64,000 nucleotides of DNA from Paraescarpia echinospica (Eukaryota; Annelida; Polychaeta; Sabellida; Siboglinidae), in assembly GCA_020002185.1 (NCBI GenBank), contig CM034544.1, positions 2,015,838 through 2,079,837 of the forward strand, in the 5' to 3' direction. Below the pieces are notes generated by a model. The model was not told where the DNA came from and did no database searches. It worked only from the letters and a program-made list of their open reading frames with translations. Positions within the stretch are counted from its first letter, which is position 1; each line of letters starts with the position of its first letter. Made by a program: the position numbers and the translations under genes. Shown in pieces: positions 44,480-57,742 of this stretch.

Positions 44480-45775
44480 TATTTACTTGAAGATGCAAAA
44501 CATGTTTTGACAAATTAAATTATGTAAGCAGAGCAAAATCAAACCGTATTGCCTCCATGATTTGTTGTTTTTTAATAAGAAACTAAATTAAAATTACATG
44601 ATTTTACAGGTTTTTGTAAATACCATCAGTATTCTCATTGCACAAGCTACATCCAACATAACAGTTGCTACTCCTTATTTTGAATCCACAGAAACACTAC
44701 ACTTTGATGTATAATGAACGGTATTGGTATTAGGCCCGCTTCTCGTTGTTCGTGTATATATACCCTACGATACACATCAACATTATTAGGCCCGCTTCTC
44801 GTTGTTCGTGTATATATATATATATATACCCTACGATACACATCAACATTATTAGGCCCGCTTCTCGTTGTTCGTGTATATATATATATATACCCTACGA
44901 TACACATCAACATTATTAGGCCCGCTTCTCGTTGTTCGTGTATATATATATATATATACCCTACGATACACATCAACATTATTAGGCCCGCTTCTCGTTG
45001 TTCGTGTATATATATATATATATATACCCTACGATACACATCAACATTATTAGGCCCGCTTCTCATTGTTCGTGTATATATATATATACCCTAGGATACA
45101 CATCAACATTATTAGGCCAGCTTCTCGTTGTTCGTGTATATATACCATACGATACACATCAACATGGAAAAGAAGTCACTTTCCCATGTACTATCAATAT
45201 TAACATGTACTATCAATTGTATTATTTATATTTTGTTCGGAAGGAGCGTGGTGTCTCTTCAGATATTTAATCTAGGCTAGTCGATGTTTAGTCCTAAATT
45301 AATCGGCTTCAGGTGGAAATAGTGAGGGAAATTACCATTAGAATTATAAAATTGTAAGGTTTTTTTCGCAAATAGCACCACCACGGCACGGTTGTTGCTA
45401 CGCATAAATACATAATCTAATAATTGCTACTCCTCATTTCGAGTCCTTCGATATATCATACGTCGATGGAGGATGAATATACAAAATTAGTTACTTTTTC
45501 CCATATAGTATAACTAAATTTTCTGCTTGGCAGGCGTTCGGGTTTCCTTTACAATTTAGTGTAGGTTAGGCGATTTTTAGAGTTAAATTGATTGGACTAG
45601 GGTGAAAGTAGCTAGGAAAATTATCGTGTGAATTACATGATTCTACTGTTTTTTACCAAATTAAGTCAGTATGGCTGTCTCCACGCAAAAATTGCATTGA
45701 ACTTACAGATTGCTACTCCAAATTTCGATTCCATAGAGATATGTAATACGTTGATGTAGGATGAACGGTTCAGAA
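44480..45775 (+). repeat. Diverged ~300-bp tandem repeats
   Basis: Three related segments share an order of words: ACATGATTYTAC, then (after ~100 bp) TTGCTACTCC, then ATTTYGA(A/T)TCC and GATG...GATGAA. The TTGCTACTCC anchor is at about 44666, 45425 and 45709. A separate minisatellite (44730-45165) has grown inside the first one. Confidence 0.55.
44730..45165 (+). repeat. Minisatellite with internal variable (TA)n, 7 copies
   Basis: Unit is GGCCCGCTTCTCGTTGTTCG, TG(TA)n, CCCTACGATACACATCAACATTATTA. The TA run changes from about 4 to 12 repeats between units, so unit length ranges roughly 52-72 bp. Tyr/Ile-rich open frames on both strands are artefacts. Confidence 0.92.
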
Positions 45776-47485
45776 GTTAGGCCCGTTTCAAGATTTTTGC
45801 GTAATGATGCCCCCCACGGCCACAAGGAGGGTGACGGGCCCGCAGTTTTGTCGAACGCTGGTGTCAACTTAGACAGTTTGAATCGTTCTAGGCGACTGTG
45901 CCGAGAATTGGCTACTGCTGTTCTAGACTCGTTATTTCTACAATACAAATATAGAAAAAGTAAATAGGTAATGGAACTTAAACACAAACAAAGGCACACA
46001 TACAAAATGATACATGTATGTGTGTGTGTGTTCGCCACAACGGCAGCGACACAGGGTGGATTGCATAGGCATGAACCAACCAAACGAATGCCCTGCTACC
46101 TGGCGTTTGGGAAACTCTCTATTTTGAGATGTGGCGTTTTTGCCCGGCAAAGCAAACGACATTTGCAATCGAACAAACCAACAAAGCTGTGCTAGCATTC
46201 GACATTCAGCATTTCTTGGGCTGTTTTCGGTTGGAACACGTTATGTTTAACTAACCGTTTGGATAACTAATGTTGGCCATATAAGTAAAAACTAAACATT
46301 TTTAAACCTCAACTCTCATTTTCAGACTCGGTCAAGGCGCGACAAGCGAACTACTTTCAGTTTCGCCGGCTCGGCAACACTGCTCTGGGTTTGGACAAGT
46401 CTAACGTAAACCTTAATTGGTTTAAACTTGAAGAGCACATCATGCCTTTGAGGCTCCGTATAACAGGCAGATAAACAAATAATTATGTTTTAACATGCAG
46501 TTAAGACTTAACCCAACGCTTTAATTAAGTCTCAAGACCAAAACTTACTCGCGGCTTGGGCACAGTTTGTCTCAAAGTTTTGGCAAACATATAAGAAATT
46601 GGCGAAATGTTTTAACTTTTACTAAAACATTTTAGTTTTAACTTTTACTAAAACATTCATTTTTTTAATTTGACATCGCTGTTGTTTGTATTTGTTTGTT
46701 CGAAATTATTTTACCATGACATGAGATTCTCTCAACACTGTGGAAAACGAGTTCAACTTCAATACGCAATCAAACTGATGTCAAGTCTCAAGAGTCATCT
46801 ACATATAATAATTGACATCGCTCAAGTCAAATGTGCTTGAAAGCTGAGGTTGTGTCTTAATGATTGAGAGACTTCTCTTGTAGATCCAGTCAACCAGTGT
46901 TAGCCTTTGTCTCAGCCACCAGGCACTTCACACCTGATTGTGAAGCTGGTTTCCCCCCAGCAGGTGTAAACAGTTCGGATTAGGCCAACCGTTACATGAC
47001 ATGTGCTCGCTGTGTAAGAGCACTCACTCCTCGTGAAATTGCTGCAAAGGAACTGCAACGTAGTCAATGACTCCAATTTGTTACTCTGTGTATAATTCAA
47101 GTGCTGTTTGACATACGGATGATGGAGTATTGACAACTAGGAACCTCTCAGAGAAGATACGAGAAATGTAGAGATTCTAATTGTAAGATGACTAAGGCTC
47201 AATGTGGCTATACTGTTGTGACATATACAAAAGGATCACAAAGTGACTAAAATCTGTGCCTCGTTGGAACTCAAGAATATCTCCTACTTGATACGACCAC
47301 AAGAATAGCAAAAGCTCTTCCAATCTCCCTGATAATTTTCTATAACTCCCCATGGGTATGGGGTTTCTATTCAGGAAAACACAGTTGCATTTCCACTGAA
47401 GGTATTTCACATTCTGTGTATGTTAATATGGAGTAGCTATTCATCCGGATACGGTCGGATTACCTGGGGGACTATTAGACCATAT
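45776..47485. other. Unrecognised DNA
   Basis: No gene or element recognised. A short (TG)n lies at 46014-46030, and an imperfect duplication of TTTTAACTTTTACTAAAACATT at 46610-46660. Open frames have no recognisable domain. Confidence 0.3.
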
Positions 47486-49580
47486 ATGGATGATTAGCAT
47501 ACATGGCAGGATCCAGTTACGTAATTGTCATTGTATTTGTAATTGATTACAGATATGCTGTAAGGGTAAATGGTTGTTTTTGAAATTATTCCCTAACTGT
47601 AATTGAAATTGATTATTTTGTGAAATTGAAACAGTTACACAAATTACAATAAATTACAGTCGATTATAGAATTTTCTGACATCGCACACCTTGTCTAAAA
47701 AACTACTTACAAACAGATTTCCCAATGATTATTTTCACTCTATCCAATGCCTAAGTTGTGACTCCAATGTGTCATTCACCAAATAGTACTAATTACCCCG
47801 GTAGTGTCCAATACTACTGTTTGTTAAGAGAGTATATTAGGACCTGGCTGTATCCGTAGATCAGTATCCCCTTTGTTCTTTAGCCAGACGGCAAGGTGCT
47901 ACTAGTAACTGGCTGTATCAGTAGGTCAGTATCTCCTTTGTCCTTTAGCCAGGCGGCAAGGTGCTACTAGTAACTGGCTGTATCAGTAGGTCAGTATCCC
48001 CTTTGTTCTTTAGTCAGGCGGCAAGGTGCTACTAGTAACTGGCTGTATCAGTAGGTCAGTATCCCCTTTGTTCTTTAGCCAGGCGGCAAGGTGCTACTAG
48101 TAACTGGCTGTATCAGTAGGTCAGTATCCCCTTTGTTCTTTAGCCAGGCGGCAAGGTGCTACTAGTAACTGGCTGTATCCGTAGGTCAGTATCCCCTTTG
48201 TTCTTTAGCCAGGCGGCAAGGTGCTACTAGTAACTGGCTGTATCAGTAGGTCAGTATCCCCTTTGTTCTTTAGCCAGGCGGCAAGGTGCTACTAGTAACT
48301 GGCTGTATCAGTAGGTCAGTATCCCCTTTGTTCTTTAGCCAGGCGGCAAGGTGCTACTAGTAACTGGCTGTATCAGTAGGTCAGTATCCCCTTTGTTCTT
48401 TAGCCAGGCGGCAAGGTGCTACTAGTAACTGGCTGTATCAGTAGGTCAGTATCCCCTTTGTTCTTTAGCCAGGCGGCAAGGTGCTACTAGTAACTGGCTG
48501 TATCAGTAGGTCAGTATCCCCTTTGTTCTTTAGCCAGGCGGCAAGGTGCTACTAGTAACTGGCTGTATCAGTAGGTCAGTATCCCCTTTGTTCTTTAGCC
48601 AGGCGGCAAGGTGCTACTAGTAACTGGCTGTATCAGTAGGTCAGTATCCCCTTTGTTCTTTAGCCAGGCGGCAAGGTGCTACTAGTAACTGGCTGTATCC
48701 GTAGGTCAGTATCCCCTTTGTTCTTTAGCCAGGCGGCAAGGTGCTACTAGTAACTGGCTGTATCCGTAGGTCAGTATCCCCCTTGTTCTTTAGTCAGGCG
48801 GCAAGGTGCTACTAGTAACTGGCTGTATCAGTAGGTCAGTATCCCCTTTGTTCTTTAGCCAGGCGCCAAGGTGCTACTAGTAACTGGCTGTTTCCGTAGG
48901 TCAGTATCCCCTTTGTTCTTTAGCCAGGCGGCAAGGTGCTACTAGTAACTGGCTGTATCCGTAGGTCAGTATCCCCTTTGTTCTTTAGCCAGGCGGCAAG
49001 GTGCTACTAGTAACTCGTTGTACTGGTCTGAGTCAGAGTATTTCTTCAAAAGATTCTACCAGTTCTTAGCAGTTTGTGCTGTTTCTTCTCTTCTGACAGC
49101 AACAAAGACATTTCATTACGGATTTCCTGGTTTAATGTAACAAGCCAAGGGAGTAGGTTTTAATTACTTGCAACTAGGGATACTAAGTAGAGGTTTCTGA
49201 CTGGGAAAGTATGCCCTTTGAAGAAACGCTTTTGTGGCTTCAATGTCAACAACTTACACAAACTTTATATTTCATTATCCTTATTTAGTTACTTCAATTC
49301 AATAGTTTTTTTAAAATTAAAATAGAGACCATTTGTTTTTCAATCAATTCTACTTCATGTTCGACTCAACATGCCCAAACATGCAAAATAACTGATAAAA
49401 CTTTTTGGTAGGTCCCAATAACGCTTCTGTAATTGTAATTGAAATCTTACTGGTGTAAATGTAATTGATTTCAACATTTAGAAGTGTAATTGTAATTGAA
49501 ATGACAAATGAATGTAATTGTAATTGACTTGATTTGTGTAATTGACTTGATTTGTGTAATTGTACCAAGCCCTGAATTAG
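47486..49580. repeat. AATTGTAATTGA-rich flanks around a 65-bp satellite
   Basis: Both 47518-47665 and 49425-49560 are dense in TGTAATTGTAATTGA/ATTACA words, while the sequence between is a satellite plus unrecognised DNA. The similarity of the flanks suggests either one element expanded from within or two copies of one repeat. Confidence 0.5.
47846..49015 (+). repeat. 65-bp tandem satellite, exactly 18 copies
   Basis: Unit starts GGCTGTATC(A/C)GTAGGTCAGT and ends GTGCTACTAGTAACT. The block is 1170 bp, 18.0 units, with almost no indels. Only a few sites vary (TCAG/TCCG, CCAGG/TCAGG). The first unit is the most divergent. Confidence 0.97.
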
Positions 49581-49771
49581 CATAGGGCTATTTCTCCAAA
49601 CAATTCTCACGGGATTTGACCTCTCGAGGAAGTTCAATTCAAATTCGCACAACTGAGATCCACGAACTGGCGGTTCGAAAGTTTGTCAGCAGTCATTACC
49701 CATTTTAACAAATAAATTATCCAGTTTTACAAACAAGACAGCAGAACAGGAGGACAATTCTGCACAGACGT
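49581..49771. other. Unrecognised DNA
   Basis: No feature recognised. Confidence 0.3.
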
Positions 49772-49937
49772 AGTCACCATAGGCGAACGGTAGAACCACC
49801 TATCATCGCACCGATTTAAATGCCCCCCCCCCCTACGCACAACCAATTGTTATACCGTTTGTAAGCTCTACATCTCGTATAGCTGCCAAGTGGTGCAGTA
49901 GGCGTGAATCCAAGATCAAACAAGGTCACCGTCAAAT
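49772..49937 (-). repeat. Dispersed repeat, inverted relative of 42262-42448
   Basis: It shares, as reverse complement, the AGGTGGTTCTACCG, GCATTTAAA and AGGTCAAAC-type blocks with 42262-42448. It leads directly into the ~200-bp repeat array. Confidence 0.6.
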
Positions 49938-50775
49938 GATGAATTTTCTTCGAAATTGTGCGCTTCCGCAATCGTCTTAGTAATATAATAGTCGCATATC
50001 TACTTTATTTTATTGCAAGATCATATACTGTTGGAAAGCTTATTGTCCCCATCAAAGTAAAGTACGATATGGGGGTGTTACCATGTTACCTGATATGGTA
50101 TTAGTGGAGCTAAGGTCAAAAAAGGTCACAGTGAAATGATGAATATTCGATTATTTGCAACACCGCGAACGTCATAAAGTTACAATGAACCTGTAACTAT
50201 TTCATTCATTTGTAGGAGTCATATACTATGTGAACGAACCATTTCTCCCCGTCAAAATGTGATATTATATGGAGCTGTCAGATCATGGACTAAGTGTAGA
50301 GCTACGACCAAACAGAGTCACCGTCAAGTGATAAAATATTAATGTTCTAAATTGTGTCATCCCGCAAACGTCATACAATATAAATGGTGGCGTATATCTA
50401 CGTTACCTACATATTCATGGCAATGTCGTACACCGTTGGAAAGCTAACTGTCTCCCCGTCAATGTGGAATACGACGGGGAGCTATCAAGTGGTGCAGTAC
50501 GTGTGGATTGAAGATTAAACAGGTTCACCACCAAACGACGAAGGTTCAAAGCCAAGCCACTCCACAAAAAGTCTACACTTACAATGGTTGTGTAGCTACT
50601 TTGTCTATATACACTAGGCCATGTTACATAATGTTTGAACGTGCATTACATCCTCATCAAATGATGTATGGCATGTAGTTGTAAAGTGGTGTTCTAACTG
50701 TGGAGAACATGTTAAACAAGGTCACCGTCAAAAGATGAATTTTCGAAATTATGCATTTACGCAGATAGTAGGTTA
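49860..50775 (+). repeat. Diverged ~200-bp tandem array, about 4.5 copies
   Basis: The anchor GGTCACCGTCAAATGATGAA recurs, diverged, near 49922, 50125, 50316, 50523 and 50718 (intervals about 203, 191, 207, 195). Other shared words follow in the same order: CGCAAACGTCATA, TACACCGTTGGAAAGCTAA and CCCCGTCAA. Confidence 0.75.
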
Positions 50776-51872
50776 ACCAACATATGATGTTATATTTTTA
50801 ATTGCATTTTTTTGTTAATGGCAGGAATCCTTACTAAATCCATCACACAAGAAAACATAGGTTTATGTGGACGCCACCCTCGATTTCGAAGGTTATTTGT
50901 GGGTCACAAACTCAAACTTGAGTCAAAATAGTTTTATTAATTAATTAACATCTTCTTGTACACATCGTTGCATAAAACCAAATATGTTATGATTTTACAT
51001 GTATTGTCTGAGTCATCAGGTGCTGAACGCTTAATTGTCTCATAAATATATGGGATAATTTAATATAAAAACGTTATTTTCTCAAATATTTATTTCGTAC
51101 ATCAAAACTGTTTATACACCCAAATATTCTTTGTAAGCCTGTTTGTATACATTCCTGTTGATATTATGTACACATTATTTATTACTACACATGCATTTTG
51201 TCATTAACATGATGTGAAAGTCAAAGATCTTGCCCAAAATGTAGTTTGAATATTGAAGAAGAGAGGTGGCAATCGCAGATTAGAACTCTACTCGCAACAC
51301 AGTCGACCCTCTGTCAGATGTTTTGAGGAACGAGCCAGTTCAGTATCTCATGGAGGAACCCAAATTTAAGGATCTAATTGACATACGTGGAAACTATGGA
51401 GATCATGCTGGACATGATCAGGGCTGAGAAGATTGGCAACTGTATAGAATTTTTCGTTGCAATTATATATTGGGTAAGCATCAATGATCATACAAGCTAT
51501 GCCCTCCCGACGGAGAACAGTTGACCATTGTATGGCTAACCTTACATATATTTGAATTTACCATTCACAACTGAGTTCAGAATTATTGCAAATATCACCT
51601 TTAAGCCTAATATCACATTAATTTGTTATTTACATCCTAAAATACTGTTTTCCTATTTATTTTCTATGTAACATAACTTTGAAGATGACTTTTGACCTTG
51701 TTCTTGACTTCGATTCACTCGTGATTCTAGGCCCATTCATTAAAAGGTAATTTTCTATGGGCGCCGGCAGCCATCTTGGCTACCATCTTAGATTTCTCGG
51801 ATTGCTCAAGGATATCCTCTTGATATCCGCCTGATATTCGTTATAGACGTCCTAAGAATCCAGCGAGAAACA

Positions 51873-51876
<4 letters not shown>
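50776..51876. other. Unrecognised DNA
   Basis: No gene can be supported. A short frame near 51310-51400 reads QYLMEEPKFKDLIDI on the plus strand, but stops lie close on both sides. Confidence 0.3.

Positions 51877-51910
<34 letters not shown>
51877..51910. repeat. (AT)17 microsatellite
   Basis: Uninterrupted AT run. Confidence 0.9.
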
Positions 51911-51913
<3 letters not shown>

Positions 51914-52666
51914 TCTATGCAGGGTTAGGCCGAAACATCACCTTTGGCTACCTGAATATAACCAGCTCTCGCCCGACAGCGTGACTTCGCCAGGAAGAGA
52001 GTATTGCTGTCGCATGCACCGATCTATTATACATATATATCATACGTAGATCAGTGGTTGCATGTGAGCAGCCGGCAAGAAGTCGAAGCTAGTCGTGAGT
52101 TGGCGTGTTATGGCCGCGTGTCGCGTAATGTTTTCACTTCGAACTTCAGCGCAAGGCCGGATTGGGCCGACGTGTTTGCAAGCGGCTGAATTGTGTCAAC
52201 AAGCGTCGCATGTTGACGGCCACCATTGTCCCCCCTCCCTCCCTCATACGGGCGGGTGCTGCAGGGGAGTGTCACCAAATCTCCCACCAGTAACTCTTGT
52301 GGGGCAAACCTCTGACCACGTTATAGTTAGGACGAACTTCTGCAAGACACCATTTGGAAACGCAGTGAAGTCACTGTACATGTTTTATTGGCGTGACGTT
52401 TAAATCTGACACAATTGGGAAACTGTACAATGCTGTTGTGTTCATAGTATCCTCGTTGATCATACTGTTCACGAAGAAGTCGGTAACACTATAAATATAC
52501 AGTGCAACGGGGAAAAACGTCGGTGAGTGACCCAAGCCAATCGTTGCTCCAGTGATATCTGAGTTGTCATGATAATCGGCACATTTTGCTGGAACACAAA
52601 ATATACATCAGCACAATTTGTACGTAGTATTTTAAGTGATGCGCAGAGTGAGCGATAATACAACTG
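51911..52666. other. Unrecognised DNA
   Basis: The GC content rises at 52060-52330. Two overlapping open frames (52004-52403) have no domain. No gene called. Confidence 0.3.
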
Positions 52667-52870
52667 ATTGACTCAGTTATATTGCTTGTACTGGGGACAG
52701 CGGTGGTTCCGTCTAGGATTGACTCAGTTATATTGCTTGTACGGAGGACAACGGTGGTTCCGTCTAGGATTGACTCAGTTATATTGCTTGTACGGGGAAC
52801 AGCGGTGGTTCCGTCTAGGATTGACTCAGTTATATTGCTTGTACGGAGGACAGCGGTGGTTCCGTCTAGG
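52667..52870 (+). repeat. 51-bp tandem repeat, exactly 4 copies
   Basis: Unit ATTGACTCAGTTATATTGCT...GGTGGTTCCGTCTAGG repeats at 52667, 52718, 52769 and 52820 with a few substitutions. 51 is a multiple of three, so open frames pass through in several frames and look gene-like. Confidence 0.95.
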
Positions 52871-52933
52871 AACATCGTTTAGTCACGCTCCATGTAATCA
52901 ATATGATCCGTGATCATGCCGTCGTGATCAATC

Positions 52934-53036
52934 GGATTTCTCTAACTGGGGTTTGATACATATACGGATGCCACTGGATTTCTCCAACTAGGATGTGATA
53001 CATGTACGGATGCCACTGGATAGGTCCAACTAGACC
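52934..53036 (+). repeat. 42-bp tandem repeat, 2.4 copies
   Basis: Unit GGATTTCTC(T/C)AACT...ACGGATGCCACT at 52934 and 52976, with a partial third copy. Confidence 0.85.
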
Positions 53037-53950
53037 GTGTTGTTGCATGCATGAGTGTGTGTGTGTGTTATTGGGTGCCTCTTCTCTAACTGGACAAATT
53101 AATGACAATGACATTAATGACATTAATGACAACGTTTGAGTTTGATCTCGTCAGTAGTCACTCGGATGGAATCTCGCGAAAGGATATTTCATTAAAATGA
53201 TGAAACATTTTATATATTTTGACTGACTAACGTTTACAATAAGCACCCTTTCAATTACTGAACGTTATTACACCGAGGCGGCCGTTCCTAATTAAAAACT
53301 AATGTTCTTAATATTAAACTAGATAAAACGAATGCAAAAATCTGGAGAAATTACGTTTAAATAACCCGAAACATTGTTAATAAAATACAAGTTGCGCCTT
53401 CGAAATATTCGAGGGTTCCCAAATTCGCCTTTAGCTGTATTACTTAGCAGTGAGTTGAAATGATCAAGGCGATTACTACTCTTGCCATTGTCTAAGGAGT
53501 ATCTAAATACTTGTGATGCCAAATTCTATTGAGATTGCGTATATGGTAGAATTTTGCATACTTGAGAAATATACTCATAAAACCTGAAGTCACTGTCCCT
53601 GAGAACACCTACATATTGAACGACATCTGATGGTGACGTAACATTACCAAGCCATTTAACCGGACGGAAAGTAGTTAACAACGACATTTCGTTGTTGTTT
53701 TGTGCAAATTATTACATCAGTTTGACCAGGATTTAGCTTCAATAGATTTGCTTCCATTTAAAACATGGTGTCAGTAAGACAGTCGTTTAAAGTTGACACA
53801 GGTGTCTGTGCATCTGGTGGTGAATGTGACATTGATGTATGATAGTCCGGACTTCAATGTTGTAGGTGTAAAACATTGTAGTGTATTATCAAACAGTAGC
53901 TGTTCAACAAAATCATAATCGTAGTCATTAATGACTAAACGTAATCTATT
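53037..53950. other. Unrecognised AT-rich DNA
   Basis: Short (TG)n at 53056-53069 and (ATGACATTA)n at about 53102-53130. No gene recognised. Confidence 0.3.
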
Positions 53951-54174
53951 GTATACCTGCCAATTGTTTTTTGAAAATCCGGGAGATTCCTCAGCGGTTC
54001 AGCACGCTTTCCGTATCGCGCTGTCTCGGATCGTGACATCGGAAGACGGCGGGGGGGGTTCTGTTGGAAATTTTAAACGAAATTCCGGGAGATTTGCCTG
54101 TATTCCGGGAGACCGAGAGATATACCCAAATTCAAGGAGACTCCCGGAAATTCCGAGAGAGTTGGCAGGTATAC
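53951..54174. mobile_element. MITE-like element with GTATACCTGCCAA ends
   Basis: GTATACCTGCCAA at 53951 is matched by TTGGCAGGTATAC ending at 54174. The inner sequence is also partly palindromic, with repeated CCGGGAGA words (CCGGGAGATT, CCGGGAGACC) on one side and TCCCGGAAATTCC on the other. It is 224 bp and non-coding. The flanking TA may be the target duplication or part of the repeat. Confidence 0.6.
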
Positions 54175-55354
<1,180 letters not shown>

Positions 55355-55640
55355 TTGATTGATTGATAATTTTATTTTCACTCGGTAACATGTTTAATTT
55401 ACACTATTTTCGATGGCCGAGCCATACTGCATCATTTACATAAAACATACGACACGTATTAACATATGCACAATTGAAAATGGATTAATATTTAAAAATA
55501 AAAACATAAAAATAAAAACATATATATATATATAATAAATAATTAACAAAATCGTAACATAAATGAGACAGATAAAAACAAAGTACATTTAAAATAATGG
55601 TGTAGGACGCAGATATTTGTGTAGGGACTTCTTGACGGTT
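55355..55640 (-). mobile_element. Probable LINE 3' tail
   Basis: On the minus strand, AT-rich sequence ends in AAAATAAAATTATCAATCAATCAATGA, an AATAAA-like signal followed by an (ATCA)n tail, as in many LINE 3' ends. No coding part is attached. Weak call. Confidence 0.35.
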
Positions 55641-56280
55641 GGAACAGAATTATTCCGTTATTTTTAATGTGGAAACCACGCGAATGCTTAGAATATCGAA
55701 GGGCCGACATCAGCAATGTTTGCTAATAACATGTGTTTAGAATACGAACGTTTTGTTTACAATTTTGACATTTTGCTGTCAATATATTCACAATGCGAAC
55801 ACATGTTTGAATTTATTAAACGCAGTTTGGCTGGCAGCGTTCATTCAAACTAGTTGTTCTTGTAATAAGCATATGGTTAAAACATTACTAACATAAAACC
55901 GCGGTTTAAATGTATTGCTGCCTACAATGTCATTGGTTTTTCTACTTTGATTCGTACATTGAACCAGAAGGTAATCGAAGATTCAAAGAAACCAACTGTA
56001 GTATTGTGCCAGGTTATATTGCATACGAGTTTTATTAGCAATGCTAGTTAGGATGGTTTTAACATTATTCTGATAACATTGACGCCTTCTTGGGCAAGAA
56101 TATTAATGAAAACGTGTATATAACAGTGAAAATGATATGATAAAATATGGGAGCAGCAGTGGTTGAAGGAAGCTAATGGACATTTACCTGTTCGGAGATT
56201 TTGGCGACTGCGCATGTGCGAACATTATGGGGAATATTACGTTTAAACGTAAGTGTAAACAGACGAATGCATGCCAAAAA
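55641..56280. other. Unrecognised DNA
   Basis: No gene recognised. Confidence 0.3.
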
Positions 56281-57290
56281 GTGACCGCGGGCATCACTGT
56301 TGTTCTGATTACTGTTGAAACAAAGTGACCACGGGCATCACAGTTGTTCTGATTACTGTTGACACAAAGTGACCGCGGGCGTCACAGTTGTTCTGATTAC
56401 TGTTGACACAAAGTGACCGCGGGCGTTACAGTTGTTCTGATTACTGTTGACACAAAGTGACCGCGGACGTCACAGTTGTTCTGATTACTGTTGACACAAA
56501 GTGACCGCGGGCGTCACAGTTGTTCTGATTACTGTTGATACAAAGTGACCGCGGACGTCACAGTTGTTCTGATTACTGTTGACACAAAGTGACCGCGGAC
56601 GTCACAGTTGTTCTGATTACTGTTGACACAAAGTGACAGCGGGCGTCACAGTTGTTCTGATTACTGTTGACACAAAGTGACCGCGGGCGTCACAGTTGTT
56701 CTGATTACTGATGAAACAAAGTGACCGCGGGCGTCACAGTTGTTCAGATTACTGTTGACACAAAGTGACAGCGGGCGTCACAGTTGTTCTGATTACTGAT
56801 GAAACAAAGTGACCGCGGGCGTCACAGTTGTTCTGATTACTGTTGACACAAAGTGACCGCGGACGTCACATTTGTTCTGATTACTGTTGACACAAAGTGA
56901 CCGCGGGCATCACAGTTGTTCTGATTACTGTTGACACAAAATGACCGCGGGCATCACAGTTGTTCTGATTACTGTTGACACAAAGTGACCGCGGGCATCA
57001 CAGTTGTTCTGATTACTGTTGACACAAAGTGACCGCGGACGTCACAGTTGTTCTGATTACTGTTGACACAAAGTGACCGCGGGCGTCACAGTTGTTCTGA
57101 TTACTGTTGACACAAAGTGACCGCGGGCATCACAGTTGTTCTGATTACTGTTGACACAAAGTGACCGCGGGCGTCACAGTTGTTCTGATTACTGTTGACA
57201 CAAAGTGACCGCGGACGTCACAGTTGTTCTGATTACTGTTGACACAAAGTGACCGCGGACGTCACAGTTGTTCTGATTACTGTTGACACA
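56281..57290 (+). repeat. 44-bp tandem satellite, about 23 copies
   Basis: Unit GTGACCGCGGGCGTCACAGT, then TGTTCTGATTACTGTTGACACAAA. Each unit carries a dyad GTGAC-N7-GTCAC around CCGCGG. Variants are GGGCGT/GGACGT/GGGCAT and ACTGTTGACAC/ACTGATGAAAC. The array ends exactly where the 3' tail of a minus-strand LINE begins. Confidence 0.96.
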
Positions 57291-57320
57291 CAGAACAAGA
57301 ACAAGAACAAGAAAGTTTTA

Positions 57321-57684
57321 TTTATACCCCAATTACAATATGTGTATAATATAAATTAACGTAACATGAATAGTTATATAATTATATTCATATATACAAA
57401 TGCAGTGTAATTTCAAATTAGATGGGGTCTGTGACTCCTATTAAGACAATGACAGTCGCTCTCATAGAAGCCACAATAATAATTTGTTTCAACTCAATTT
57501 TACCGAAGGAAGTGCAAATGTAAATGTGCAGGAAAAGAAAAGAAACCGAGATTACTTGATTACATATATGCATGTATTGGAATATTAATGGTATGTTAAA
57601 ATAAACAAATACTAGTTGTCAATAGTACACATCAATATACTTGATATGTATGTGTATATGCACAAATACAATATCCATATGCTG

Positions 57685-57727
<43 letters not shown>

Positions 57728-57742
57728 ACATATCCATACATA
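57321..57742 (-). other. 3' UTR of the third LINE
   Basis: AT-rich, with an (AT)n microsatellite at about 57687-57722, between the ORF2 stop and the TTCTTG tail. Confidence 0.5.

Noticed and set aside
44668..45270. Repetitive Tyr/Ile-rich frames on both strands
   Set aside because: Products of the TA-containing minisatellite; both strands are equally open.
52004..52403. Two overlapping plus-strand frames as host exon
   Set aside because: No recognisable domain, and overlapping frames are equally open in a GC-richer patch.
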